Below, in pieces: positions 37,140-45,629 of a DNA stretch of 64,000 nt. The stretch spans positions 186,001 to 250,000 of the forward strand of contig JANQQU010000012.1 of the NCBI GenBank assembly GCA_028284905.1, given 5' to 3'. The translations under genes were made by a program, and so were the position numbers. Each line of letters opens with the position of its first letter. Position 1 is the stretch's first letter. This DNA is from Calditrichia bacterium (GTDB lineage Bacteria > Calditrichota > Calditrichia > RBG-13-44-9 > J075). The notes beneath the pieces were generated by a model that saw only the letters and a program-made list of their open reading frames with translations, made no database searches and was not told the DNA's origin.

Positions 37140-37454
37140 ATGGAAGCTTTAGCGGTTCAAACAAATTCTCCGAATTATGTGCATAATCCGAATTTGACTT
37201 TAAAATCCGGTAATCAGTTTGACGCGCAAATGATGGTTGCGTTGCATGAATTGTTGCAAGGGGAGCGAGCCTCAGTGAACATTTTCAGCAAAGCGCTGGA
37301 CGGTGAAATCTGTTTTTTTAATCCGGCACTGGTAGATCCTCTTGAGCTTGATGATACACTACCGGCCTATTCTACCCGGGAACTGGCTTTTGTTCTGTCG
37401 CTTTCCGCGGAAGAGTTGCAGCGTTATCATCACCTAAAAACGTGTCTGGTTTAA
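37140..37454 (+). CDS. Orphan 104-residue protein behind a consensus promoter
   Basis: ATG with AAAGGAG 6 nt upstream. There is no signal peptide or membrane segment. The C-terminal part (YSTRELAFVLSLSAEELQRYHHLKTCLV) is helical; the middle has VNIFSKALDGEICFFNPALVDPLE. I recognise no family. It is monocistronic: its own strong promoter with palindromic sites upstream, and a hairpin terminator ~95 nt downstream. Such wiring suggests a highly expressed, tightly controlled protein, for instance a stress or growth-phase factor; this is inference. Confidence 0.7.
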   Translation: MEALAVQTNSPNYVHNPNLTLKSGNQFDAQMMVALHELLQGERASVNIFSKALDGEICFFNPALVDPLELDDTLPAYSTRELAFVLSLSAEELQRYHHLKTCLV

Positions 37455-37545
37455 TTTAGAATATAAATCGGGTGAGGCTATGAATGCCTGAAACCTGAAC
37501 ATCCGTTGCATATAATCTTCTCAATAACACCTTGTCCTACATGCC

Positions 37546-37602
37546 AAAACGCGCTGTAGCGGTTATCGAAATAACGGTAGCTCTCAGCGCGTTTTTATAT
37601 TT
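37546..37602 (+). terminator. Hairpin downstream of the 104-residue gene
   Basis: AAAACGCGCTG (37546-37556) pairs with CAGCGCGTTTT (37585-37595), with an inner GTTAT/ATAAC stem around CGAA, then TATATTTATT. Confidence 0.7.
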
Positions 37603-37809
37603 ATTCCACTCGAAATTATTCGAAAGTGTGTATCTTCTTTCGCCACTCATATCAATTTCGACCGATTTCCCTTCAATTATATTGTTCAAACAAAGGCTTA
37701 TTGAAGTGAATTTGCAATGCTTTGCAGCCTTAAGAATACAATAATCGCTACACACTGCTAAGTGAAAATTATTTCATCCGCTATGGTTGCTATAAAAAAG
37801 GAATTTCCC

Positions 37810-37838
37810 TTGCGTTGCCTGTAAACGCAATTTATATT
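37810..37838 (+). promoter_or_regulatory. Putative rimP operon promoter with inverted repeat
   Basis: TTGCGT (37810-37815), 17 nt, TATATT (37833-37838). TTGCGTT (37810-37816) and AACGCAA (37824-37830) are perfect inverted arms over the -35 and spacer, a possible operator. Confidence 0.6.
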
Positions 37839-37851
37839 GTGTCGCTTTAGC

Positions 37852-37878
37852 AAAGTGGGTCAAAAAACCCACTTTTTT
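37852..37878 (+). terminator. Leader hairpin/attenuator before rimP
   Basis: AAAGTGGGT (37852-37860), CAAAAA loop, ACCCACTTT (37867-37875), running into TTTTTT. It sits between the predicted start of transcription (~37845) and the rimP ATG at 37903, so it can act as an attenuator. Confidence 0.75.
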
Positions 37879-37902
37879 GTTATATGGGACACGCAAAAAA
37901 TT

Positions 37903-38364
37903 ATGAACGTAACTCAGGAAAAAATTCGCGAACTGATTGAATCACTCTTAATGGATGATGATGTCCGTTTGGTTGATGTTGAGTTGCGAGGGCAAAAGGG
38001 GAGCCAGGTATTAAGAGTTTTTGCGGATACCATGGAAGGCATTACCATGGCGCAGGTAACCCGACTGACCCGTGAAATTAGCGATGCTCTGGATATGCAA
38101 GATATTATTCAGGGAAAATATCGGCTGGAAGTGTCATCTCCCGGTGCAACGCGCCCTTTGAAACAGTTGTGGGAGTTTGAAAAAAATGTCGGTCGTAATT
38201 TAAAAGTTGTATACGAAATCGACAGTGAAATTGATCAGTTTATCGGAGAACTGCGCGAAGTAGACGAAGAAAATATTCTGTTAAGGGATATTAAGAATAA
38301 AAAAAATGAAATGCAGATACCTTTAATTGCCATTAAAACTGCTCAGATCCAGTTAAAATGGTAG
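37903..38364 (+). CDS. rimP: Ribosome maturation factor RimP
   Basis: 153 residues from the ATG at 37903; longer frames upstream would run through the leader hairpin. The family pattern is clear: VDVELRGQKGSQVLRVFAD, VTRLTREISDALD, YRLEVSSPGATRPLK. It assists 30S subunit maturation in the cytosol. First gene of the nusA-infB operon, 27 nt before nusA. Confidence 0.93.
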   Translation: MNVTQEKIRELIESLLMDDDVRLVDVELRGQKGSQVLRVFADTMEGITMAQVTRLTREISDALDMQDIIQGKYRLEVSSPGATRPLKQLWEFEKNVGRNLKVVYEIDSEIDQFIGELREVDEENILLRDIKNKKNEMQIPLIAIKTAQIQLKW

Positions 38365-38391
38365 ATTATACATTGGAGGATCTATAACTCT

Positions 38392-39675
38392 ATGAAAAGT
38401 CAAATTGTTGCCGCAGCGGCTGAAATTGCAAGAGAAAAGCGTATTGATAAGGAAGATTTACGAGACATCCTTGAAGATATTTTTATGACCTTAATGAAAC
38501 GCAAATACGGTGAAGAAGCCGAATTTGATGTCATCGTAAATATCGACCGCGGCGATATGGAAATTTATGTTGAAAAAGAAGTTGTTGGTACTGTAGAAGA
38601 TTCCGGTTACCAAATTTCCCTGGAAGAAGCTATGAAAATCGACCCGGAAGTAGAAGAGGGCGAGCTATTTGCGGAGGTTGTCAATCCGGAAAACTTTGGG
38701 CGACGCCTGATCAATATTGCCAAGCAAACGCTGATGCAGCGCCTCCGGGAATATGAAAAAGAGAAAGTTTATCAGGAATATAAATCCCGTGTTGGGGAGA
38801 TCGTTATCGGCGATGTGCATCAGGAAACCCGTGGCGGGTATTTTATCGTTGTGGATCGCACGGAAATGTTTATGCCAAAATCCGAATCGATTCCCAATGA
38901 AAAATTACGGCGTGGCGATAGTGTTCGCGCCCTGATCAAGGAAGTTATCAAGCCGGATATGCTGGTTGATGCAACTGAAGAACCGGAACCACGGCAGCGT
39001 CGCCGCCGCGGTCATCGTCCGGAAATCATTGTTTCTCGTGCTGATAACCGTTTCCTCATTCGTTTGTTTGAAATCGAAGTGCCGGAAATATTTGACGGTA
39101 TTGTGGAAATTAAAAAAGTGGCGAGAAAGCCGGGCGAGCGTTCAAAAATTGCCGTTGAATCGATTGATAAGCGTATCGATCCGGTGGGCGCTTGCGTGGG
39201 GATGCGCGGTGTAAGAATTCAGTCTGTTGTGCGGGAATTGAACGGTGAAAAAATTGACGTCATCGCATTTGTTAGTGAGCCGGAAATTTTCGTGAATCGC
39301 GTATTGACCCCGGCGAAGCCCATTCGGGTAATTATCAATCGCGAAGATGACCTGGCCGTTGCGATTATCCCTGATAAGGAAATGGGATTGGCAATGGGCA
39401 GAGGTGAAGTGAATCGTGAACTCGCCCAGGAATTATCCGGAATTAGTATCGAATTAATTAAGGAATCAGAATATTACGACCAAACTATGGAGCCGGAAGA
39501 AACAATCGAACTGGATGAAATCCCCGGCCTTAGTGCGGCAATGATTGAGCGTTTGGAAGAGGCTGGGGTAAAAGATGCCGGCGAACTGAAAGCACTCGGT
39601 TTGCAGGGATTGTTAGAAATTCCGGGCATCGGCCAGAAGACGGCTCAAAAGATTTTAAGTTATTTGAATATTTAA
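38392..39675 (+). CDS. nusA: Transcription termination/antitermination factor NusA
   Basis: 427 residues. An N-terminal RNA polymerase-binding domain spans ~1-125 (MKSQIVAAAAEIAREKRIDKEDL). An S1 domain follows at ~133-200 (GEIVIGDVHQETRGGYFIVV). KH domains span ~230-345 (RIDPVGACVGMRGVRIQSVVRELNGEKIDV), and there is a C-terminal helix-hairpin-helix pair at ~375-427 (IPGLSAAMIERLEEAG ... IPGIGQKTAQKIL). GGAGG precedes the ATG by about 11 nt. It modulates pausing and termination by RNA polymerase. The stop codon abuts the next ATG. Confidence 0.97.
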   Translation: MKSQIVAAAAEIAREKRIDKEDLRDILEDIFMTLMKRKYGEEAEFDVIVNIDRGDMEIYVEKEVVGTVEDSGYQISLEEAMKIDPEVEEGELFAEVVNPENFGRRLINIAKQTLMQRLREYEKEKVYQEYKSRVGEIVIGDVHQETRGGYFIVVDRTEMFMPKSESIPNEKLRRGDSVRALIKEVIKPDMLVDATEEPEPRQRRRRGHRPEIIVSRADNRFLIRLFEIEVPEIFDGIVEIKKVARKPGERSKIAVESIDKRIDPVGACVGMRGVRIQSVVRELNGEKIDVIAFVSEPEIFVNRVLTPAKPIRVIINREDDLAVAIIPDKEMGLAMGRGEVNRELAQELSGISIELIKESEYYDQTMEPEETIELDEIPGLSAAMIERLEEAGVKDAGELKALGLQGLLEIPGIGQKTAQKILSYLNI

Positions 39676-40017
39676 ATGAATGAATTATTAACAATATCAC
39701 TTGATCGTCAGCTGACGGGTTTACTCGGCCTGGCATTAAGGTCTTCGACAGCAGCTTGTGGTTTTGAAGCCAGTAAGCGGGCAATCACTAAAGGTAAAGG
39801 CGCTTTTATCTTGGTTGATCAAGCGTTGGGAATTAATTCATTGAAAAAGATTTTAGCCCTTGCAAATCGGCAACAAAAACCGGTTTTTGCTGTAGAGAAA
39901 AATGAAAATTCTGACGACCTGTTAAGTGTCTCAGGATATAAAATTGTCACAATTTTTCAAGGCGGCGTAGCAAAAGGTTTTATCGATAAGTTAAAACAGG
40001 AGCGTAAATGGCTGTAA
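39676..40017 (+). CDS. L7Ae/L30e-type RNA-binding protein (YlxQ-like)
   Basis: 113 residues. LTGLLGLALRSSTAACGFEASKRAITKGKGAFILVDQALG, then ILALANRQQKPVF, is the L7Ae/L30e/Gadd45 fold seen in YlxQ-type proteins between nusA and infB in many bacteria. It is a probable kink-turn RNA binder. The ATG directly follows the nusA stop, and the end overlaps infB by 10 nt, indicating coupling. Confidence 0.85.
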   Translation: MNELLTISLDRQLTGLLGLALRSSTAACGFEASKRAITKGKGAFILVDQALGINSLKKILALANRQQKPVFAVEKNENSDDLLSVSGYKIVTIFQGGVAKGFIDKLKQERKWL

Positions 40018-42878
40018 CGGCAAAGAAAAGAAAAAAATTATTCCATATTGCCAAGGAATTAAATCTGGCAATTGAGACTATTAAGGAATTTCTCGAGAAA
40101 AAAGGGATCGCCGTTACGAACCCGAATATGCGGGTCTCCGAGGATATCTACGAGCTTATCCTGCAGCGCTTTTCTCACGAGAAAAAAGTCGCCGATAAAA
40201 TTCATAAGCGACGTGAGCTTCGTAATATCGAAGACCAGGAAGATGGTGCGGATGAAGCGGTAGTCGCTGAAAGTGAAGGCGCGGAAGAAGAATTTGCGGA
40301 AGCAGCCCCTGAGGAAACGCCTGAAGAAGATGCACCGGAAATGGTTGAGGAAGAAAGTAGCGAAGAAGAGCCGGTTGAAGAAGAGGTTGTTGCTGCTGAA
40401 GAGGAGCCAGAAGTTTTAGAAGTTGACGAGCCGGAAGAGACTCCTGAAGAGGAAGCTGTTGCTCCTGAAGAAGAAACACCAGAGTCAGTTGAAGAAGAGG
40501 TAGAAGAAACAGCTGAACTAGAAGCAGAAGCGGTTGCTGAGCCGGAAGTTGAAGCACCTGAAGAAGAAACTGCGGCGATAGAAATAAAGCCACAAGTTGG
40601 TGATATTATTACAGATCACCCGATGGCGAAAAAATATCGCGAGCAGATGGAAAGGGAAGCTGAAGCTAAAAAAGAGCGGAAGAAGAAAGCCCAGGAAGCC
40701 AAGAAAAATGGTGAAGCTGATGGGCGGAAAGCCGGAAAAGATGCCGCTAGTCAGGAGACTCGTGATGCATCCGCTGACGATAATCAAAGACGTAAGAAAA
40801 AAGACAAGAAAAAAGACCGCAAATCCGAGCAGGAAGAGCGGGATGCCCGCCGCAAAAAGGCTTTCGAAATGCTGAAGAAGGAAGGCCGGAAAATTCGTCC
40901 GCAATCCATTCCACTAGATGGGGAGGAAGGTGGCGAGGTTCCGAAAGCGAAGGAAGGGCGCAAGAAGCGTAACAAGCGCAAAAAGGAAGTTGACCAGAAA
41001 GAGGTTGAAGGCGCTCTGAAAGAAACACTGCGCAAAATGCAGGATACCACGGTCGGTAAGAAGAAACGTAAAAAAGTTAAGACCGAACAGGGCGAAGAAA
41101 CTTTCGAAGAAGTTAATGTTATCAAGGTTACCGAGTTTATTACAACTCAGGACCTGGCCAACTTGCTGGATGAAAATGTTGTCGAGATTATTCGGAAATG
41201 TCTGGAGCTGGGACTTGTTGTAACGATTAATCAGCGCCTAGATATGGATACCATTAAGTTACTCGCTGAAGAATTCGGTTACGAAGTTGAAGAAGAAAAA
41301 GAATTCGGCTCAGAATATCTCGAGGAAGAAGATGAAGAGATTGATGATCCGGATAAGCTGCAGCCGCGTCCGCCGGTCGTAACGATCATGGGTCACGTTG
41401 ACCATGGAAAAACATCGCTGCTGGACTATATTCGCGATGCCAACGTTGTTGGCGGGGAATCTGGTGGTATCACCCAGCATATCGGCGCTTATGAAGTAGA
41501 ATTGAAGAATAAAAAGACAATTACTTTTCTCGATACGCCCGGTCACGAAGCTTTTACGGCGATGCGTGCACGTGGTGCGCAGGTAACCGATATTGTCGTG
41601 CTGGTTATTGCTGCGGACGATCGCGTGATGCCGCAGACTGAGGAAGCCCTGGATCACGCCAAGGCGGCAGGGGTATCCATCGTAATTGCAATCAATAAAG
41701 TCGATAAGCCAAATGCGAATGCAGATGCGATTCGGAAACAATTGGCAGATCGCAACGTGCTGGTCGAAGACTGGGGTGGTACTTACCAATCTGTGGAAGT
41801 TTCGGCAAAAACCGGTCATAACGTAGATGAACTGCTCGAAAAAATCTTGCTGGAAGCTGAGTTACTGGAACTGAAAGCAAATCCTGACAAACGAGCGCGC
41901 GGTGTCGTTCTGGAAGCCCTGCTCGACAAAGGAAAAGGCCCGGTAGCGACAGCCATGGTCGAGAGCGGTACATTGAATGTCGGTGATTGCTTTGTTGTCG
42001 GGCAGCATTGGGGACGTGTCCGTGCAATGCTGAATGAGCGTGGCAAGCGAGTGAAAGTCGCTGGACCATCAACCCCGGTGCAAATTCTTGGTATCAATGG
42101 CGTACCGGAAGCAGGTGACCGGATGATTATCATGGAAGACGAAAAGTCCGTTCGTGATATCGCCCATCGCCGCCAGCAATTGAAGCGGGAACAGGATTTC
42201 CGCCAGATCAAGCTGATGACTCTTGATGAGCTGTCCAAGCAGATCAAGTCCGGTAATCTGAAAGAATTGAAGTTGATTGTGAAGGCGGACGTAGATGGTT
42301 CTGCACAGGCCTTGACAGATTCACTTCAGAAGATCGATAATGATGAAATCGATATTCAGGTTATTCGCCGTGCTGTCGGCCCGATCGCTGAGTCCGACGT
42401 TATTCTCGCGGCTGCATCTCAGGCAATTATCATTGGTTTCCATGTACGGCCAACCGTAAAAGCAAAAGAGCTGGCTGATAAAGAAAATGTCGATATTCGC
42501 CAATATAAAGTTATCTACGATGTTATCGAAGATATTCAGAAGGCCCTGGAAGGTATGCTGGAACCGATCGAACGTGAAGTCGTTCTTGGCACCGCGGAAA
42601 TACGCCAGGTGTTTAAAGTATCGAAGATTGGCTCGATTGCCGGCTGTTACGTTCAAACTGGCAAAATTGCCAGAAATGCCAAAGTGCGTCTCATCAGAAA
42701 TGATGTTGAAATTTACGAAGGTAAACTGGCATCCCTGAAACGCTTTAAAGAAGACGTGCGGGAAGTGCAGTCCGGTTACGAATGCGGCTTGAGCATTGAA
42801 GGCTACAATGACATTAAAGAAGGTGACATTGTAGAGGCTTATGAAGTTGTAATGGAAGCGCAAACATTAAAGAAATAG
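40008..42878 (+). CDS. infB: Translation initiation factor IF-2
   Basis: 956 residues. An IF2_N domain spans ~1-60, followed by a long Glu-rich stretch (~75-190) and a Lys/Arg-rich stretch (~205-345). A second IF2_N motif is at ~375-425 and the GTPase domain starts near 455, with GHVDHGKTS (~463), DTPGHE (~510) and NKVD (~564). Elongation-factor-like domains II-IV run to the C-terminus ([21 protein letters not shown]). It recruits initiator tRNA to the 30S subunit. The extended acidic linker makes it longer than E. coli IF-2 (890). It overlaps the preceding gene by 10 nt and ends at a terminator. Confidence 0.98.
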   Translation: MAVTAKKRKKLFHIAKELNLAIETIKEFLEKKGIAVTNPNMRVSEDIYELILQRFSHEKKVADKIHKRRELRNIEDQEDGADEAVVAESEGAEEEFAEAAPEETPEEDAPEMVEEESSEEEPVEEEVVAAEEEPEVLEVDEPEETPEEEAVAPEEETPESVEEEVEETAELEAEAVAEPEVEAPEEETAAIEIKPQVGDIITDHPMAKKYREQMEREAEAKKERKKKAQEAKKNGEADGRKAGKDAASQETRDASADDNQRRKKKDKKKDRKSEQEERDARRKKAFEMLKKEGRKIRPQSIPLDGEEGGEVPKAKEGRKKRNKRKKEVDQKEVEGALKETLRKMQDTTVGKKKRKKVKTEQGEETFEEVNVIKVTEFITTQDLANLLDENVVEIIRKCLELGLVVTINQRLDMDTIKLLAEEFGYEVEEEKEFGSEYLEEEDEEIDDPDKLQPRPPVVTIMGHVDHGKTSLLDYIRDANVVGGESGGITQHIGAYEVELKNKKTITFLDTPGHEAFTAMRARGAQVTDIVVLVIAADDRVMPQTEEALDHAKAAGVSIVIAINKVDKPNANADAIRKQLADRNVLVEDWGGTYQSVEVSAKTGHNVDELLEKILLEAELLELKANPDKRARGVVLEALLDKGKGPVATAMVESGTLNVGDCFVVGQHWGRVRAMLNERGKRVKVAGPSTPVQILGINGVPEAGDRMIIMEDEKSVRDIAHRRQQLKREQDFRQIKLMTLDELSKQIKSGNLKELKLIVKADVDGSAQALTDSLQKIDNDEIDIQVIRRAVGPIAESDVILAAASQAIIIGFHVRPTVKAKELADKENVDIRQYKVIYDVIEDIQKALEGMLEPIEREVVLGTAEIRQVFKVSKIGSIAGCYVQTGKIARNAKVRLIRNDVEIYEGKLASLKRFKEDVREVQSGYECGLSIEGYNDIKEGDIVEAYEVVMEAQTLKK

Positions 42879-42887
42879 AATATAAGT

Positions 42888-42927
42888 CCGGTGCTGCGAT
42901 TGTTAAAAGACAATCGCACCCGGTTTT
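42888..42927 (+). terminator. Intrinsic terminator after infB
   Basis: TGCGATTGT (42895-42903) pairs with ACAATCGCA (42910-42918), with outer CCGG/CCGG pairing, then TTTT. It splits the operon into an upstream and a downstream part, allowing partial read-through to the DUF503 gene. Confidence 0.8.
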
Positions 42928-43037
42928 ACAACGCCATTTCTAAATGACGTATGCCAGATAATCAACCTGCAAAGCTGAAACCAGCCTTCTTATCTAAAAT
43001 TAAAATATAATATTATCTAGTTTAGGCTAGTGTAAGA

Positions 43038-43319
43038 ATGATCGTTGCTGTTTTAACTGTAGATTTATATTTGCCTGGTTCGCTTTCTTTAAAAGACAAG
43101 CGAATGATTATCCGCAGATTGAAAGACCGTTTATCAAATAAATTTAATATTTCAATCGCGGAAACCGATTATCAGGAGAAATGGCAGCGAGCGCAATTTG
43201 GTATCGCTCAGGTCGGCAGCGATTACGTCTTCCTGGAAAAAAATATTACCAAGATTTTTGATATTCTTGATAATCAAACTGATGCTGAAGTGGTTGAACA
43301 TACGATTGAGTATCTTTGA
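43038..43319 (+). CDS. DUF503 protein (YlxP-like)
   Basis: 93 residues. VAVLTVDLYLPGSLSLKDKRMIIRRLKDRLSNKFNISIAE and QFGIAQVGSDYVFLEKNITKIFDIL match DUF503, regularly encoded between infB and rbfA. The role is unknown; location suggests ribosome or RNA metabolism. No strong ribosome site is visible before the ATG. Confidence 0.9.
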   Translation: MIVAVLTVDLYLPGSLSLKDKRMIIRRLKDRLSNKFNISIAETDYQEKWQRAQFGIAQVGSDYVFLEKNITKIFDILDNQTDAEVVEHTIEYL

Positions 43320-43343
43320 TCAAATTGAATTAACAACGAAAGA

Positions 43344-43718
43344 ATGAGTGATATTATGGCGGGTGAATCCGTTAGACAAAAGAAAGTTGCTGATAAGGTT
43401 CAACAATTGGTCAGCCTTGTTATCGACCGAAAAATAAAAGATCCTGATAAAGGATTTGTTACGATTACCCATGTAAAAATGAGCCCGGATTTACGAATTG
43501 CTTCGGTATACTTCACTGTTCTTGGTGATGAAGATGAAACCGAACGGTCGTTAGCCGCGCTGAATCGCGCTAAAAATTATATCCGAAATGAAATTGCCCC
43601 GGAGTTGAAAATGCGTTTCGTTCCGGATTTACGATTTTTCGTAGACGATACGATGGCTTATGCCAAAAAAATCGAGCGATTGCTGGAGAACATTAAAAAA
43701 GAAGATGATGAGAAGTGA
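43344..43718 (+). CDS. rbfA: Ribosome-binding factor A
   Basis: 124 residues. VRQKKVADKVQQLVSLVIDRKIKDP, FVTITHVKMSPDLRIASVYFTVLG and AKNYIRNEIAPELKMRFVPDLRFFVDDTM are the KH-like RbfA pattern. It is needed for 16S rRNA processing and cold growth. The ATG at 43344 or the in-frame ATG at 43356 may be used. It overlaps truB by 11 nt. Confidence 0.95.
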   Translation: MSDIMAGESVRQKKVADKVQQLVSLVIDRKIKDPDKGFVTITHVKMSPDLRIASVYFTVLGDEDETERSLAALNRAKNYIRNEIAPELKMRFVPDLRFFVDDTMAYAKKIERLLENIKKEDDEK

Positions 43719-44400
43719 TTTTTATTCGCCAACGGAAGGGAAAATTCTCGCTATAGACAAGCCTTCCGATTGGACCTCTTTTGATGTAGTAAACAAAATA
43801 CGCCGGCTGACCGGAATCAAAAAAGTCGGTCATGCCGGTACTTTGGATCCATTCGCTACTGGTGTTCTGGTTATTTGCATGGGCCCGGCAACGAAAAAGT
43901 CCTCCGAAATAATGACGTTGGCCAAGGAATACGTTGCAGAAATTACCTTTGGCAAAGAAACGGACACTATGGATCTGACCGGCAAGTTTATAACCGAGGC
44001 AGCACTTCCTACCTTAACTGAAGATAAAATAAACGAGACGCTAACTTCTTTTCTTGGTTTAATAGAACAGGAAATTCCTGCCTATTCCGCAGCGAAACAT
44101 AAAGGCAAACGGCTCTACAAATTGGCCCGGGCCGGCAAAGAAGTGCCACAATTGTTTAAAAAAGTCGAAGTTTATGAGCTGGAGCTGCTTTCTTTTTCTT
44201 CGGAAAAAATGTCCATTCGTGTATTGTGCGGCAAAGGTACCTACATACGAACATTGGCCAGGGATATTGCCCGAAAGTTAGACAGCGCAGGTTATGTTAA
44301 CAAGTTACGCAGAACCAGGGTTGGGGATTACCGGATCGAAGATGCGTATACTATTGAGTCTTTTCAAAGAGAAATTCAAGTTGTGGAAGCAGATAAATAA
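43708..44400 (+). CDS. truB: tRNA pseudouridine(55) synthase TruB
   Basis: 230 residues from ATG 43708 (43705 is an adjacent alternative); a longer frame upstream lies wholly within rbfA. GILAIDKPSDWTSFDVV-type start and KKVGHAGTLDPFATGVLVI with the catalytic Asp identify it; GKGTYIRTLARDIARKL follows. It makes pseudouridine-55 in the tRNA T-loop. The stop TAA shares a base with the ribF start (TAATG). Confidence 0.96.
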   Translation: MRSDFYSPTEGKILAIDKPSDWTSFDVVNKIRRLTGIKKVGHAGTLDPFATGVLVICMGPATKKSSEIMTLAKEYVAEITFGKETDTMDLTGKFITEAALPTLTEDKINETLTSFLGLIEQEIPAYSAAKHKGKRLYKLARAGKEVPQLFKKVEVYELELLSFSSEKMSIRVLCGKGTYIRTLARDIARKLDSAGYVNKLRRTRVGDYRIEDAYTIESFQREIQVVEADK

Positions 44401-45323
44401 TGACGGTAATCCGGGATCTCTCAAATATTCGCCAGATGCACAATAGTGCCCTTACCGTTGGTACTTTCGATGGTGTTCATTTGGGGCATCAGACGATCCT
44501 GGATCTTGTTAAGAGAAATGCCCGGGAACGGGATTTGTTGAGCACCGTGGTCACTTTCGACCCTCATCCCAAAAAAGTTGTTGGTAAAGATAAAGGATGG
44601 GACGTTCGCATTTTAACCACAACGGATGAGAAAATTGCTGTTCTGAAAACACTGGGCATTGATCAGGTCGTAGTGATTCCCTTTTCCCTGGAGTTTGCCC
44701 GCCTCTCTTCCCGGGAATTTGTAGAGACCATCCTATTGGATAAGCTGCAGGTAAAAGCAATGGTCGTCGGTTATGACCATCAGTTCGGGAGAAACCGCGA
44801 GGGAGGTTTCGACGAGTTACAAATGCTGGGTGAAGAGCTGGGATTTAGCGTTGAGCAGGTCGCGCAATTCGTAAAGGATAAAACGCCTATCAGTAGCACG
44901 ATTATTCGCCAATTTCTTTCCGAAGGTAAAATTAGTGAAGCGAATAATCTTATGGGGCGCCAGTATGAGATAACTGGTACAGTCGTGCACGGTGAAAAAC
45001 GAGGAGGACAAATTGGTTTTCCGACAGCAAATGTGCAGCCGCTGGATACCGATAAGGTGCTGCCTGCTAAGGGAGTTTATGCGATCGATGCGACGGTCGG
45101 AACCCAACAATACAAAGGGATGATGAACATTGGCGTGCGTCCTACCTTTGATATTGATTCCTTGACATTGGAAGCTCACCTGTTTAACTTCAACGATTCT
45201 CTTTATGAGAAGCAAGTTACGATTCATTTTAAAGCATTCGTGCGTGCAGAACAGAAATTCTCCGGAATCGAGGCATTGCGCGAACAATTGGAAAAAGATA
45301 AAAATTTCTGTGAAAAGTTATAA
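44400..45323 (+). CDS. ribF: Bifunctional riboflavin kinase / FAD synthetase
   Basis: 307 residues. The N-terminal nucleotidyltransferase has TVGTFDGVHLGHQTIL and VVTFDPHPKKVV; ISSTIIRQFLSEGKI follows. The C-terminal flavokinase has VVHGEKRGGQIGFPTANV and the GVYAIDA, NIGVRPTF blocks. It converts riboflavin to FMN and then FAD. It is translationally coupled to truB and 18 nt before rpsO. Confidence 0.96.
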   Translation: MTVIRDLSNIRQMHNSALTVGTFDGVHLGHQTILDLVKRNARERDLLSTVVTFDPHPKKVVGKDKGWDVRILTTTDEKIAVLKTLGIDQVVVIPFSLEFARLSSREFVETILLDKLQVKAMVVGYDHQFGRNREGGFDELQMLGEELGFSVEQVAQFVKDKTPISSTIIRQFLSEGKISEANNLMGRQYEITGTVVHGEKRGGQIGFPTANVQPLDTDKVLPAKGVYAIDATVGTQQYKGMMNIGVRPTFDIDSLTLEAHLFNFNDSLYEKQVTIHFKAFVRAEQKFSGIEALREQLEKDKNFCEKL

Positions 45324-45341
45324 TTAATTTTTGGAGGAAAG

Positions 45342-45611
45342 ATGTCCATTACTCAAAACGAAAAGCTTGAACTGGTAAAAAAGTTTGGCAAAGATGAAAA
45401 AGATACTGGCCGTACCGAAGTTCAGGTTGCATTGATTACCAGCCGTATTATGCATTTGACAGATCATCTAAAAGCAAATAAAGATGATCATCATTCTCGC
45501 CGCGGCTTGTTGAAACTGGTTGGTCAGCGCAGAAGACTGTTGAACTATCTGGCGAAAAAAGACATTACCAGATATCGTTCTTTGATTAAGGAATTGGGAT
45601 TAAGAAGATAA
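45342..45611 (+). CDS. rpsO: 30S ribosomal protein S15
   Basis: 89 residues, exact family length. [56 protein letters not shown] is canonical S15, binding 16S rRNA early in 30S assembly. GGAGG is 5 nt before the ATG. It pairs with pnp downstream, as in most bacteria. Confidence 0.99.
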   Translation: MSITQNEKLELVKKFGKDEKDTGRTEVQVALITSRIMHLTDHLKANKDDHHSRRGLLKLVGQRRRLLNYLAKKDITRYRSLIKELGLRR

Positions 45612-45629
45612 TAGAAGCTAGAGGCGATA

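Larger units (their letters stand above)
37455..37902. other. Intergenic region before the rimP-nusA operon
   Basis: 448 nt, holding the terminator of the preceding gene (37546-37602), the rimP promoter (37810-37838) and the leader hairpin (37852-37878). The segment 37603-37800 shows no gene or structure I can support. Confidence 0.6.

Noticed and set aside
37837-37902. N-terminal extension of RimP
   Set aside because: The extension would be encoded across a terminator hairpin and is not family-like; the ATG at 37903 gives a normal RimP start.
40156-41125. Several minus-strand open frames antisense to infB
   Set aside because: They arise from the Glu/Lys-rich low-complexity codons of IF-2 and have no ribosome sites or recognisable domains.
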